Shown piece by piece: positions 8,345 through 16,706 of a stretch of 64,000 bases of DNA (position 1 is its first letter; each line of letters opens with the position of its first letter). The position numbers were made by a program, and so were the translations under genes. Origin of the DNA: Rhodoflexus caldus (GTDB lineage: Bacteria; Bacteroidota; Bacteroidia; Cytophagales; Thermoflexibacteraceae); NCBI RefSeq assembly GCF_021206925.1, contig NZ_JAJPRF010000001.1:248001-312000 (forward strand). The letters are read 5' to 3'. Below the pieces are notes generated by a model. It worked only from the letters and a program-made list of their open reading frames with translations. It was not told the DNA's origin and made no database searches.

Positions 8345-9793
8345 ATGAATTTTGCCGAATTACTGCACCAAACACCTGTGTTCATGCAGGTAGCGGAGGC
8401 TGCACACGAACTTAACGTACCCGGCTACATGGTAGGCGGCTATGTACGCGACCTTGTGCTGCGTCGCCATCACAAGCCCGATGTGGATTTTGTTTGCGTA
8501 GGCAGCGGTATCCGCTGGGCAGAGCGCGTTGCCGAGCGCTTGGAAGCACTCTACGGGCAACCGGTCAGCCTTGCGGTGTACAAAAACTTCGGCACGGCAA
8601 TGGTACAAGCCCCCGATATGACGCTGGAATTTGTCGGAGCACGCAAAGAGTCTTACCGCGCCGATTCCCGCAAGCCCATTGTGGAAGACGGCACCCTGCA
8701 AGACGACCAACTGCGCCGCGATTTTACCATCAACGCCATGGCTATCAGCTTGAACAAGGCAGACTTCGGCACGCTGATAGACCCTTTTGACGGGCAAGGC
8801 GACCTGCGGCGAAAGCTCATCAAAACACCCTTAGACCCCGATATTACATTTTCGGACGACCCGCTGCGCATGATGCGGGCAATCCGATTTGCCACGCAAC
8901 TCAATTTTGACATTGCGCCCGAAACCTTTGAGGCAATCATCCGCAACCGCGAGCGCATGTCTATCCTTTCCATGGAGCGCATCACGGACGAGTTGAATAA
9001 AATCATCCTCTCCAATGTGCCTTCTTATGGGTTCAAACTGCTGTTTATCAGTGAATTACTGCATCAGTTTTTCCCTGAAATGGTGGCGCTGCACGGTGTA
9101 GAAACCATTAATGGACATTCGCACAAAGACAACTTCTATCATACGCTCAAAGTATTAGACAACCTCTGCGCCTATTCGGATGACCTTTGGCTGCGCTGGG
9201 CTGCCATTCTGCACGACATCGCCAAGCCGGCCACGAAGCGCTACTACCCTAAACAGGGTTGGACATTCCACGGGCACGAAGAGAAAGGCGCACGCATGGT
9301 GCCGCACATTTTCCGCCGCCTCAAATTGCCGATGAACGAAAAAATGAAGTTTGTGCAAAAACTCGTTCGTCTGCATTTGCGCCCCATTGCGTTGGTGAAA
9401 GAAACCGTAACCGACTCTGCCATCCGCCGCCTGTTGTTTGAAGCAGGCGATGACATTGACTGCCTGATGAAACTTTGCCGCGCCGATATTACCTCCAAAG
9501 ACGGCGCAAAAGTGAAAAAATACCTACAAAATTTTGACCGTGTAGAACAAAAAATCGCCGAGGTAGAAGCTCGCGACAAAATTCGCAATTTTCAACCCGT
9601 TATTACCGGAGAAATTATCATGGAAACTTTTAATATTACTCCGGGAAAAGCCGTCGGCGATATCAAAATTCAAGTGCGAGAAGCTATATTAGACGGGAAA
9701 ATCCGCAACGAATTTGAAGAGGCTTATCCTTTTATGCTGGAAATAGGCAAAAAATTAGGCTATGAGCCTGTCAAAATCATTACACAAGCATAG
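8345..9793 (+). CDS. cca: tRNA nucleotidyltransferase / poly(A) polymerase family protein (CCA-adding type)
   Basis: A 482-residue class II nucleotidyltransferase that adds or repairs the CCA end of tRNAs. Motifs are MVGGYVRDLVLRR (nucleotide-binding Gly-rich turn), DVDFVCVG (metal-binding Asp pair), RRDFTINAMA, the DPLRMMRAIRFA RNA-binding start, and a C-terminal HD domain with GHSHKDNFYHTLKVLDNL and AAILHDIAKP. The HD part is usual for Bacteroidota versions. I choose ATG 8345: it starts the conserved MNFAELL segment, and upstream sequence overlaps the murB end. The stop is 3 bases before the next ATG, so this and the epimerase are probably cotranscribed. Confidence 0.93.
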   Translation: MNFAELLHQTPVFMQVAEAAHELNVPGYMVGGYVRDLVLRRHHKPDVDFVCVGSGIRWAERVAERLEALYGQPVSLAVYKNFGTAMVQAPDMTLEFVGARKESYRADSRKPIVEDGTLQDDQLRRDFTINAMAISLNKADFGTLIDPFDGQGDLRRKLIKTPLDPDITFSDDPLRMMRAIRFATQLNFDIAPETFEAIIRNRERMSILSMERITDELNKIILSNVPSYGFKLLFISELLHQFFPEMVALHGVETINGHSHKDNFYHTLKVLDNLCAYSDDLWLRWAAILHDIAKPATKRYYPKQGWTFHGHEEKGARMVPHIFRRLKLPMNEKMKFVQKLVRLHLRPIALVKETVTDSAIRRLLFEAGDDIDCLMKLCRADITSKDGAKVKKYLQNFDRVEQKIAEVEARDKIRNFQPVITGEIIMETFNITPGKAVGDIKIQVREAILDGKIRNEFEEAYPFMLEIGKKLGYEPVKIITQA

Positions 9794-9796
9794 TTT

Positions 9797-10771
9797 ATGT
9801 TGCAAGGCACGAAAATCGTAGTTACCGGAGGCGCAGGCTTCATTGGCAGCAATCTGTGTGAATACCTGTTAGCACAAGGCGCATCAGTCGTTTGTTTAGA
9901 TAATCTCTCAACAGGCAGCAGAAAAAATATAACAGATTTAGAAAAAAATCCTCATTTTACCTTCATCCAAGGTGATATCCGCGATTTATCAACCTGCCTT
10001 GCAGCCTTTGCCGGGGCCGACTATGTGCTGCATCAGGCTGCGCTCGGTTCTGTGCCGCGCTCTATTAAAGACCCCCACACCACCAACGAAGTAAACGTGG
10101 CGGGCTTTCTTAATGCGCTTGAAGCCGCACGTCAGACAGGCGTGAAGCGTTTTGTCTATGCCTCCAGTTCATCGGTTTACGGCGACCTGACCGAATCGCC
10201 GAAGGTAGAAGAGCGCACGGGCAACCTGCTATCACCTTATGCGGTTAGCAAATACACCAATGAGTTATATGCAGGCGTTTATCAGTTGTTGCACGGGCTT
10301 CCTTGCATTGGTCTGCGCTACTTCAACGTATTCGGCAGAAGACAAAACCCGCTGGGCGAGTATGCTGCGGTAGTCCCCCGATTTATCAACCAACTGAAAA
10401 AAGGCGAGCGACCCACTATTTTCGGCGATGGCACGCAATCGCGCGATTTTACCTACATAGACAATGTGATTCAGGCGAACGTAAAAGCCTTGACAAGCCC
10501 CCCCGAATCGACGGGTAAGTGCTACAACGTTGCTTGTGGCGCAACCATTTCGCTGAATCAATTATTTGCTACCATGGTATCACTCGCAGCCCGTTATCAG
10601 CCCGACGTAGTCAATATTCAGCCGATATATGCGCCCCCCCGCCCGGGCGATATCCCGTTTTCACTGGCAAGCATCAAACGCGGTAAAAAGCTGTTAGATT
10701 ACCATCCTACACACTCTTTTGAAGAAGGTTTGGCAGAAGCCATCGAGTGGTATTGGACGCAAGACTATTAG
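9797..10771 (+). CDS. NAD-dependent sugar-nucleotide epimerase (extended SDR, UDP-hexose 4-epimerase-like)
   Basis: A 324-residue extended short-chain dehydrogenase. The NAD-binding loop VTGGAGFIGSN covers residues 9-19, the catalytic YxxxK is Tyr148/Lys152, and the active-site serines are in YASSSSVYGD. Sequence layout, including NLSTG, GSVPRSI and GLRYFNVFGRRQNPLGEYAAVVP, resembles the UDP-N-acetylglucosamine/galactosamine 4-epimerases of the WbpP/TviC kind, which feed surface polysaccharides. It starts 3 bases after the cca stop. The substrate is inferred; a UDP-glucuronate or UDP-glucose epimerase is possible. The glycan cluster at 32809-42480 is distant. Confidence 0.85.
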   Translation: MLQGTKIVVTGGAGFIGSNLCEYLLAQGASVVCLDNLSTGSRKNITDLEKNPHFTFIQGDIRDLSTCLAAFAGADYVLHQAALGSVPRSIKDPHTTNEVNVAGFLNALEAARQTGVKRFVYASSSSVYGDLTESPKVEERTGNLLSPYAVSKYTNELYAGVYQLLHGLPCIGLRYFNVFGRRQNPLGEYAAVVPRFINQLKKGERPTIFGDGTQSRDFTYIDNVIQANVKALTSPPESTGKCYNVACGATISLNQLFATMVSLAARYQPDVVNIQPIYAPPRPGDIPFSLASIKRGKKLLDYHPTHSFEEGLAEAIEWYWTQDY

Positions 10772-10810
10772 TGATAGCAAGGCGCGTAAGCAAAACAAGC
10801 AAGTCATTAT

Positions 10811-10850
10811 TTCGGACTTCGGATTTGGGATTTCGGATTTGGGATTTGGA
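10811..10850. repeat. Degenerate short tandem repeat, GGATTTGGGATTTC unit
   Basis: The stretch repeats TTCGGA.TT and GGATTTGGGATTTCGGATTT in imperfect units of about 7 and 14 bases. In reverse it reads as IRNPKSE/QIRNPKSEVRN, a translation frequently seen as a false protein fragment from dispersed intergenic repeats in many genomes. I treat it as non-coding. Confidence 0.6.
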
Positions 10851-10938
10851 AGTTAAAAAAACAACGAAAGCCCCATCCGCAACCATCCGCGCGCCTGTAT
10901 TATGCGATTGAAATTGTTTGATACTCATTTAAAAAGAA

Positions 10939-10968
10939 CGGCACTCGCATTTGAAAATGTGAGTGCCG
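10939..10968. repeat. 14-bp hairpin adjoining the inverted-repeat element
   Basis: CGGCACTCGCATTT pairs with AAATGTGAGTGCCG across a two-base loop; every position pairs if one G-T pair is allowed. No U-run follows on either side, so it is not a typical terminator, although it lies between two converging genes. It stops one base before the left inverted repeat of the neighbouring element. Confidence 0.7.
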
Positions 10969-10969
10969 A

Positions 10970-11143
10970 TAAGCAGGTGAGCAGATTAACGCGTTCTTTT
11001 TCACCGCGGAGTGCGCAAAGGTTTAACCACCACAGTGTACACAAAGAAAAAATTCATCATGAAAACACTCAGCGCTCTTTGCGTGATACTCAGCAGGCTT
11101 TGCGGTAAATTTGAAAGGTCATTTTAAATTGCTCACCTGCTTA
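10970..11143. repeat. 174-bp element with 20-bp terminal inverted repeats (MITE-like)
   Basis: The left end TAAGCAGGTGAGCAGATTAA (10970-10989) matches the reverse complement of the right end (11124-11143) at 18 of 20 positions. The interior has the phrases CACCGCGGAGTGCGCAAAGG and GCGCTCTTTGCGTGATACTC, which recall the dispersed intergenic repeats seen in many environmental bacterial genomes. No target duplication is clear. It could be a non-autonomous mobile element, a folded RNA or a repeat of the REP kind. The inverted repeat is directly seen; the class is inferred. Confidence 0.55.
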
Positions 11144-11159
11144 AAAGCCAAACGACGGC

Positions 11160-11927
11160 CTAATAAGCCCGCCACCCGCCATCTACCACAAGCACCTCCG
11201 CATTGACAAAACTTGAATCGTCACTGGCCAAAAAAAGGGCTGCTTTAGCAATCTCAATCGGCTCTCCTGTGCGCGGGTTCAACACCATCCCCGACATGAT
11301 TCTGTCATTGACTAAAGGAGTAATTTTAGTGAAATCTATGGTTTCGCTGATGCTTGTATTTACCGCCCCCGGCGCAATGGCATTGCACCGAATCCCCGAT
11401 TTGCTGTACATAAAGCCCGTATTTTTGGTCAGACCGATGAGCGCATGTTTGCTGGCGGTATAGGCTGCGCCTGCACGTGCACCCTGCAAACCTCCTACCG
11501 AAGCAATATTGATGATATTGCCGCTGCCTTTGGCAAGAAAAATTTTGACGGCACTGCGCATGGCCTTCATCGGGCCTTCTACGTTCACTTTCATCACCTT
11601 ATCCCACATGGCATTATCCAACTCTCCGACAGGAGCAAAGTGATCCATAATACCCGCATTATTCACCAGAATATCCAAAGTGCCGAATTGCGATACTGCC
11701 GTTTGAATCATGTTTTCAATGTCGGCCTCTACTGCCATATTGGCAAGTATGGTAACAACCTGCCCGCCCGATTGTGTAATTTCCTCGCGAAGGGCATCCA
11801 AACGTGCCTGATTGATATCGGCGGCTACTACTTTGCAACCTTCGGCCGCAAAAAGAAGGGTTATGGCTTTGCCCATGCCGGCACCCGCTCCCGTGATGAC
11901 GGCCACTTTGTTTGTCAGTTTGTTCAT
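11160..11927 (-). CDS. SDR-family oxidoreductase
   Basis: A 255-residue classical short-chain dehydrogenase/reductase. The cofactor loop TGAGAGMGKA covers residues 12-21, NNAG follows LDILV, and the catalytic residues are Ser in NIASVGGLQ and Tyr/Lys in YTASK. Asp in VVAADINQ at the end of beta2 suggests NAD rather than NADP. The C-terminal VLVVDGGWRAY is normal for the family. I start at ATG 11927, where MNKLTNKVAVITGAG begins; ten extra upstream residues are not conserved. A TACCTTTG -7-like element sits 28 bases upstream. The substrate cannot be predicted. Confidence 0.9.
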   Translation of the reverse strand: MNKLTNKVAVITGAGAGMGKAITLLFAAEGCKVVAADINQARLDALREEITQSGGQVVTILANMAVEADIENMIQTAVSQFGTLDILVNNAGIMDHFAPVGELDNAMWDKVMKVNVEGPMKAMRSAVKIFLAKGSGNIINIASVGGLQGARAGAAYTASKHALIGLTKNTGFMYSKSGIRCNAIAPGAVNTSISETIDFTKITPLVNDRIMSGMVLNPRTGEPIEIAKAALFLASDDSSFVNAEVLVVDGGWRAY

Positions 11928-11966
11928 GGTAAAAATCAGTTTGTTAGTTTGAATCAAAGGTAAAAA

Positions 11967-12566
11967 TCAGGGCCGAATTTCGGGCTTTACAAGCATTACC
12001 TTGTTGTAAATATCAGCCAGTGCAATCATACACTCGCCAATTTGGATGGTTCTGCTTTTGTCTTTGGCAGACTTGAGCAACCAATCGTCTTCGGGTGTGC
12101 GGGTAAAAGTATCTACCGAAACACGCTCGGAGTCTACCAGCACATACTGCCGTACATCGGGGATGGTTTTGTAGCACTCAAACTTTTCGGTTAAGTCATA
12201 AACGGCCGTGCTTTCGGAAAGCACTTCAATCACAATATTGGGATTGAGCAATACGTCTATCCCTTTTCGGCGTTCTTCGGCAAGTTTCACCTCATCGCAC
12301 ACAATCACCACATCTGCGTAAACATAGCGTTGGCAATCAGGAATATGTATGAGCATATCGCCGGGATATATCCGACATTTCCCCTTCCAAAGACATTGTT
12401 GCAAGAGAAAAATCAAATTACTGACAATTAGGTTGTGCGGTTCTTGTGCACCTGCCATTGCCACAATTTCACCGGCGCGGTATTCGCTTTTGTACTCTGC
12501 CTGCGATTCCTGAACGAGGTAGGCTTCTTCTTCGGGCGAAAGGTACGAAACAGGATTCATACGCAT
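11967..12566 (-). CDS. Uma2-family (DUF820) PD-(D/E)XK endonuclease-like protein
   Basis: A 199-residue protein of the Uma2 group, restriction-endonuclease-fold proteins that are abundant in Cytophagales and cyanobacteria and whose role is unsettled. The fold signature is present: YADVVIVCDE (Asp), IVIEVLSEST (Glu), then DLTEKFECYK (Lys) and VRQYVLVDSE. The N-terminus LSPEEEAYLVQES and FLLQQCLWKGKCRIYP are also typical. It lies upstream of the SDR gene, and its stop is 39 bases before that start. Such genes are often linked to mobile DNA, but no element is seen beside it. Confidence 0.88.
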   Translation of the reverse strand: MRMNPVSYLSPEEEAYLVQESQAEYKSEYRAGEIVAMAGAQEPHNLIVSNLIFLLQQCLWKGKCRIYPGDMLIHIPDCQRYVYADVVIVCDEVKLAEERRKGIDVLLNPNIVIEVLSESTAVYDLTEKFECYKTIPDVRQYVLVDSERVSVDTFTRTPEDDWLLKSAKDKSRTIQIGECMIALADIYNKVMLVKPEIRP

Positions 12567-12579
12567 ATGGATAATATTT

Positions 12580-12587
12580 CAAATATA
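12580..12587 (-). promoter_or_regulatory. Candidate -7 element for the Uma2 gene
   Basis: On the minus strand TATATTTG matches the Bacteroidota -7 consensus TAnnTTTG exactly, 13 bases upstream of the start codon. The nearest TTG for a -33 box is about 25 bases away, longer than usual, so this is only a candidate. Confidence 0.35.
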
Positions 12588-12621
12588 CGCAGCCTCTTGC
12601 ATATTTTCATGTCAAAAAGTA

Positions 12622-12650
12622 TTTGCATTCCGATATATCACATACATTTG
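12622..12650 (+). promoter_or_regulatory. Bacteroidota-type promoter for the hupE-M1 peptidase pair
   Basis: TTTG at 12622-12625 and an exact TAnnTTTG (TACATTTG) at 12643-12650 are separated by 17 bases, at the short end of the accepted spacing. The -7 box ends 38 bases before the start of the HupE-like gene. Confidence 0.6.
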
Positions 12651-12688
12651 CGAAAATCACCCTGATTTTCAACACATAAAGCAAGTAC

Positions 12689-13279
12689 ATGTCCGACTTT
12701 CAATTGTACCTTATCGAAGGTTTCAGGCACATTTCTGATTTAGGCGCGTATGACCACATTCTGTTTATCACCGCTTTGTGCGCCATTTATCAATTTTCCG
12801 AATGGAAGAAAATCCTGATTTTGGTTACTGCTTTCACTATCGGGCACTCTGTTACCCTTGCGCTGGCAACGCTCCGCATTGTTTCTTTTCCGACAGAAGT
12901 CATTGAATTTCTCATTCCTATTACCATCGTTATCACGTGTCTGTTTAATTTCTTTTCGGTAACAGACAACAGGAACATCACCAAACAGCCCATGGGCTAT
13001 CGCTATGTAACGGCGGCACTTTTCGGGCTGATTCACGGATTAGGTTTCTCTAATTTTCTGCGCAGCATGTTAGGCAAAGAGGAAAGTATCGTTACACCGC
13101 TTTTTGCATTCAACGTTGGGCTGGAAATTGGGCAACTGGCAATTGTGTTTGCCATCTTGTTACTTTCAGGTGTAATGACTAATTTTCTGAAAGTGAAACA
13201 AAGAGAATGGAATCTCATTCTTTCAGGCATTGTTTTAGGCATATCAATCACACTGATACAAAAAACATGGATTTTTTAA
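12689..13279 (+). CDS. HupE/UreJ-family membrane protein
   Basis: A 196-residue integral membrane protein with about six helices. The family marker HILFITAL near residue 24 and ALFGLIHGLGFSNFL near residue 110, each bringing a His, are the HupE/UreJ_2 signature; relatives carry nickel or other divalent metals into hydrogenase and urease systems. No such enzyme is encoded here. In Bacteroidota this version is often found beside secreted M1 peptidases, as here: the next ATG is 16 bases after the stop. A metal-supply role for that zinc enzyme is conceivable but is inference. Confidence 0.85.
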   Translation: MSDFQLYLIEGFRHISDLGAYDHILFITALCAIYQFSEWKKILILVTAFTIGHSVTLALATLRIVSFPTEVIEFLIPITIVITCLFNFFSVTDNRNITKQPMGYRYVTAALFGLIHGLGFSNFLRSMLGKEESIVTPLFAFNVGLEIGQLAIVFAILLLSGVMTNFLKVKQREWNLILSGIVLGISITLIQKTWIF

Positions 13280-13295
13280 AAAATTTCGCTCAATC

Positions 13296-15698
13296 ATGAA
13301 TAGACTATTTGGACTATTTAGCAAAGGGCTGGCGGTTTGTCTGATGGCGGCAGGATGGAATGCTTCTGCACAAACACCGCGCAAAGCCGACTACGTAAAC
13401 AGGGCAGCCCAAAAGTTTGCCCAATTAGGCACTGAACTGCCTACGCCCAATTCGTTCCGCACAGCCTCAGGTGCGCCCGGTTACAACTATTGGCAGCAGC
13501 GCGCTGACTATGACATCAAGGTGCGTTTAGACGATGAAAAACAGCGCATCAGCGGCGATGAAGTAATCACCTACTTCAACAACTCACCCGACCCGCTCAC
13601 CTACTTGTGGTTGCAGTTAGACCAAAACATCTTGGACAAAGAGTCGGATACCTACAAAACTGCCACAGGCAAAATAGAAGAGCGCATGAGCAGCAGCGAA
13701 CTTAACGCACAGTTCGACCGCAGTTTCGACGGCGGACACAAAATCCAGTACGTGCGTGATGCAACGACTAATCGCCCGCTGCCCTATACCATTGTTAAAA
13801 CGATGATGCGGGTGGAGTTACCACGTCCGTTGCGCAAAGGCGAAAACTTCAAAATGGCTATCGGTTGGAACTACAACATCAACGACCGCAAAAATCCCGC
13901 GTTGCGTGCCGGCTCGCGCGGTGGTGCCGATTTCTTTCCCGAAGACGGCAACTGGCTGTACAGCATCACCCAGTGGTTCCCGCGCATGGCGGTTTATGAC
14001 GACTATAACGGCTGGCAACACAAACAATTCCTTGGTCAGGGTGAGTTCACGCTGCCTTTTGGCAATTACAAAGTGGCTATTACCGTTCCGGCAGACCATA
14101 TTGTAGGAGCAACCGGCGAATGTCAGAACTATGCACAGGTGCTGACTCCTGAGCAATTGCGCCGCTGGGAGCAAGCCAAAACAGCAAAAAAACCTGTGGT
14201 AATTGCTACGCAGGAAGAAGCCATAGCCCGCGAAAAAAACCGTGCAACAGGTACTAAAACGTGGGTATATTATGCACAAAACGTGCGCGACTTTGCATGG
14301 ACAAGCTCTCGTAAACACATCTGGGATGCAATGGGCGTAAACATTGGCGGACGCACCGTAATGGCCATGTCGTACTACCCCAAAGAAGGCAACCCGTTGT
14401 GGGGGCAATACTCAACCGAAGTGGTAGCTCATACCCTGCGCGTTTACTCCAAATACACCATTGATTACCCATACCCGGTAGCCATTTCGGTAGATGCCGA
14501 AAATGGTATGGAATATCCGATGATTTGCTTCAACTATGGCCGCCCCGAAAAAGACGGCACCTACTCTGAGCGCATCAAATACGGTATGATTGGCGTAATC
14601 ATCCACGAAGTAGGCCACAACTTCTTCCCGATGATTATCAACTCCGACGAACGCCAGTGGACATGGATGGACGAAGGTTTGAATACATTCGTTCAATATC
14701 TGACCGAACAGGAATGGGAACGCAACTATCCGTCGCGCCGTGGCCCTGCCCGCTACATCACCGACTACATGAAGGCTGACCCCAATACTTTGGAGCCTAT
14801 TATGACCAACTCCGAGTCGGTACAGAACCTCGGGGCTAATGCCTACGGAAAAGCAGCTACCGGCTTGAATATCATGCGTGAAACCATCATGGGGCGCGAA
14901 CTTTTTGATTATGCCTTCAAAGAATATGCTCGCCGCTGGGCTTTCAAACACCCGACTCCCGCAGACTTCTTCCGCACGATGGAAGATGCTTCCGGCATTG
15001 ACTTAGACTGGTTCATTCGCGGATGGTTCTACACCACCGATTACTGCGATATTGCCATTGAAAATGTGATTGAAGCCGTACCTTCCACAGGCAACCCCGA
15101 AGTAGAAAAACCATTTGCCAAAGCCAAAGCTATGGGTGGCGAGCGTGAAGATATCGGTATCATCCGCAACCGCACCGACGTAAAGCAAACTGCCACCGAA
15201 GCTAATCCGGCATTGAACGACTTCTACAACACCTACGACCCGTTTGCAGCTACTAAAACCGACAAAGAAAATTATCAGCGCTACTTAGCCACGTTGGGCG
15301 ATGAGGAAAAGAAGATGATTGAAAGCAAAAACTTCTTCTATCAGATTGATTTCAAAAACCACGGCGAGCTGGTTATGCCTGTAATTGTTGAGTTTGAATT
15401 TGAGGACGGCACCCGCGAACTGCACCGCATCCCTGCCGAAATCTGGCGCAAAAACGATAAGGAAGTGAGCAAAATTTTCAAAACAGAGAAGCGCGTGAAG
15501 CAGGTGTATTTAGACCCTTATCAGGAAACAGCCGACATCAACATGGAAAACAACTTCTTCCCGAGAAAGAGTCAGCCTTCCCGCTTTGAAATTTTCAAAC
15601 AACGCCAAATGGGTCGCGGCGCAACGGGCGGAGCAGAAAACCCGATGCAGCGCGCCCGTCGTGAAAACGGCAGTACACCTAACGGCGGCAACGAATAA
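13296..15698 (+). CDS. Secreted M1-family metallopeptidase (aminopeptidase N-like)
   Basis: An 800-residue zinc peptidase with a signal peptide ending at NASAQ (residues 1-26). The zinc site HEVGHN begins at His437 with Glu438 and His441, and the third ligand is Glu460 in WTWMDEG, exactly the HExxH-x18-E spacing. The exopeptidase motif appears as NGMEYPM, close to the usual GxMEN form. The N-terminal beta domain (DIKVRLDDEKQRISGDEVITYFNN) is typical. The long C-terminal part ends in a Gly/Asn-rich tail with no sorting domain, so it is probably periplasmic or membrane-attached. Role: trimming of extracytoplasmic peptides. Confidence 0.93.
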   Translation: MNRLFGLFSKGLAVCLMAAGWNASAQTPRKADYVNRAAQKFAQLGTELPTPNSFRTASGAPGYNYWQQRADYDIKVRLDDEKQRISGDEVITYFNNSPDPLTYLWLQLDQNILDKESDTYKTATGKIEERMSSSELNAQFDRSFDGGHKIQYVRDATTNRPLPYTIVKTMMRVELPRPLRKGENFKMAIGWNYNINDRKNPALRAGSRGGADFFPEDGNWLYSITQWFPRMAVYDDYNGWQHKQFLGQGEFTLPFGNYKVAITVPADHIVGATGECQNYAQVLTPEQLRRWEQAKTAKKPVVIATQEEAIAREKNRATGTKTWVYYAQNVRDFAWTSSRKHIWDAMGVNIGGRTVMAMSYYPKEGNPLWGQYSTEVVAHTLRVYSKYTIDYPYPVAISVDAENGMEYPMICFNYGRPEKDGTYSERIKYGMIGVIIHEVGHNFFPMIINSDERQWTWMDEGLNTFVQYLTEQEWERNYPSRRGPARYITDYMKADPNTLEPIMTNSESVQNLGANAYGKAATGLNIMRETIMGRELFDYAFKEYARRWAFKHPTPADFFRTMEDASGIDLDWFIRGWFYTTDYCDIAIENVIEAVPSTGNPEVEKPFAKAKAMGGEREDIGIIRNRTDVKQTATEANPALNDFYNTYDPFAATKTDKENYQRYLATLGDEEKKMIESKNFFYQIDFKNHGELVMPVIVEFEFEDGTRELHRIPAEIWRKNDKEVSKIFKTEKRVKQVYLDPYQETADINMENNFFPRKSQPSRFEIFKQRQMGRGATGGAENPMQRARRENGSTPNGGNE

Positions 15699-15733
15699 TA
15701 TTTCCGTCTAACAAAAAGACCGCACAACCGTTT

Positions 15734-15772
15734 AACAACCTTGCAGGGGCAACTCTGTAAGGTTGTTTGTTT
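15734..15772 (+). terminator. Rho-independent terminator after the M1 peptidase gene
   Basis: AACAACCTT (15734-15742) pairs with AAGGTTGTT (15759-15767), with further inner pairing of CAG and CTG, followed by TGTTTATT. It lies 35 bases after the peptidase stop and ends just before the SDR gene at 15787. Confidence 0.75.
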
Positions 15773-15786
15773 ATTCCGAATCAATC

Positions 15787-16704
15787 ATGCAACGAGTACT
15801 GATTACCGGTGGCAGTGGACTTGTAGGCCGCCATCTTACGAAACTGTTATTAGAAAAAGGCTACGATATATGCTGGCTGGGGCGAACTTCGGACACGGCC
15901 GGTAAGATTATAAAATACAAATGGGATATTCGCAAGGGCTACATAGACCCCGAAGCCCTCGCCAAAACCGATTACATCATCCACTTGGCGGGGGCAGGCG
16001 TGGCAGATAAGCCTTGGACAACGGCACGCAAACAGGAAATTTTGGAAAGTCGCACCCACTCTACTGCCCTGCTGACCAAAGCATTGCGCGAAATGCCGCA
16101 TCGCGTAAAGGCGGTTATTGCCGCAAGTGCCATAGGACTGTACGGCTTGGATACGGGCGACCGCCTGCTGACGGAAAATGCACCCGCAGGTCAGGATTTT
16201 TTGGCGCGCGTAGTACAGGCTTGGGAAGCCGAAACCGATTTGATTGCCAAATCAGGCATCCGTACGGTAAAACTGCGAATAGGCATTGTATTGAGCAACG
16301 AAGGCGGCGCTTTGCCCAAACTGGTGCAACCCGTACGCATGTATGCAGGCGCACCGCTCGGCAGCGGCAAGCAATGGATGTCGTGGATTCACATAGAAGA
16401 CCTTTGCCGCATGTTCATCTGGGCAATGGAAAATCCGCAGGCAACGGGGGCTTACAACGCCGTAGCGCCCAATCCCGCCACAAATGAAACCGTTACCAAA
16501 ATGGTCGGTAAGATTTTGCACCGCCCGATTCTTCCGCTCAACGTGCCTGCTTTCATCATCAAACTCATTTTCGGCGAAATGGGCAATATCGTACTCGGCG
16601 GCAATAAGGTAAGCAGTCGGCGAATTGAACAGGAAGGCTTCGTTTTTCAATACCCGCAATTGGAAGAGGCTCTGCGCGATTTGCTGGCAGTGCAAACCGC
16701 CTAA
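15787..16704 (+). CDS. TIGR01777-family (YfcH-like) SDR epimerase-like protein
   Basis: A 305-residue NAD(P)-binding protein of the YfcH/TIGR01777 group. Its Rossmann loop LITGGSGLVGRHL spans residues 5-17, followed by YDICWLGRT, the family's IKYKWDIRKGYIDPEAL segment and HLAGAGVADKPWT. AASAIGLYG marks the active-site strand; the family often lacks the full YxxxK triad. The C-terminal DUF1731 part (NVPAFIIKLIFGEMGNIVLGGNKVSS) is complete. ATG 15787 begins MQRVLITGG; upstream codons overlap the terminator. The cellular role of the family is unknown, with septum and electron-transfer roles suggested in other bacteria. Confidence 0.92.
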   Translation: MQRVLITGGSGLVGRHLTKLLLEKGYDICWLGRTSDTAGKIIKYKWDIRKGYIDPEALAKTDYIIHLAGAGVADKPWTTARKQEILESRTHSTALLTKALREMPHRVKAVIAASAIGLYGLDTGDRLLTENAPAGQDFLARVVQAWEAETDLIAKSGIRTVKLRIGIVLSNEGGALPKLVQPVRMYAGAPLGSGKQWMSWIHIEDLCRMFIWAMENPQATGAYNAVAPNPATNETVTKMVGKILHRPILPLNVPAFIIKLIFGEMGNIVLGGNKVSSRRIEQEGFVFQYPQLEEALRDLLAVQTA

Positions 16705-16706
16705 TA

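Larger units (their letters stand above)
10772..11159. other. 388-bp non-coding region between convergent genes
   Basis: No convincing protein is encoded. From left to right it holds a degenerate GGATTTGGG repeat (10811-10850), a GC-richer stretch, a 14-bp hairpin (10939-10968) and a 174-bp block bounded by inverted repeats (10970-11143). A 68-codon open frame at 10902-11108 runs through these elements and has no protein-like character. Confidence 0.75.

Noticed and set aside
10811-10850. CRISPR-like repeat
   Set aside because: Units are short, imperfect and without spacers.
10902-11108. 68-codon open frame in the intergenic element
   Set aside because: It runs through the hairpin and the inverted repeat; composition is not protein-like.
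11445-11963. Antisense open frame of 172 codons over the SDR gene
   Set aside because: The SDR gene is clear on the opposite strand; this is its shadow.
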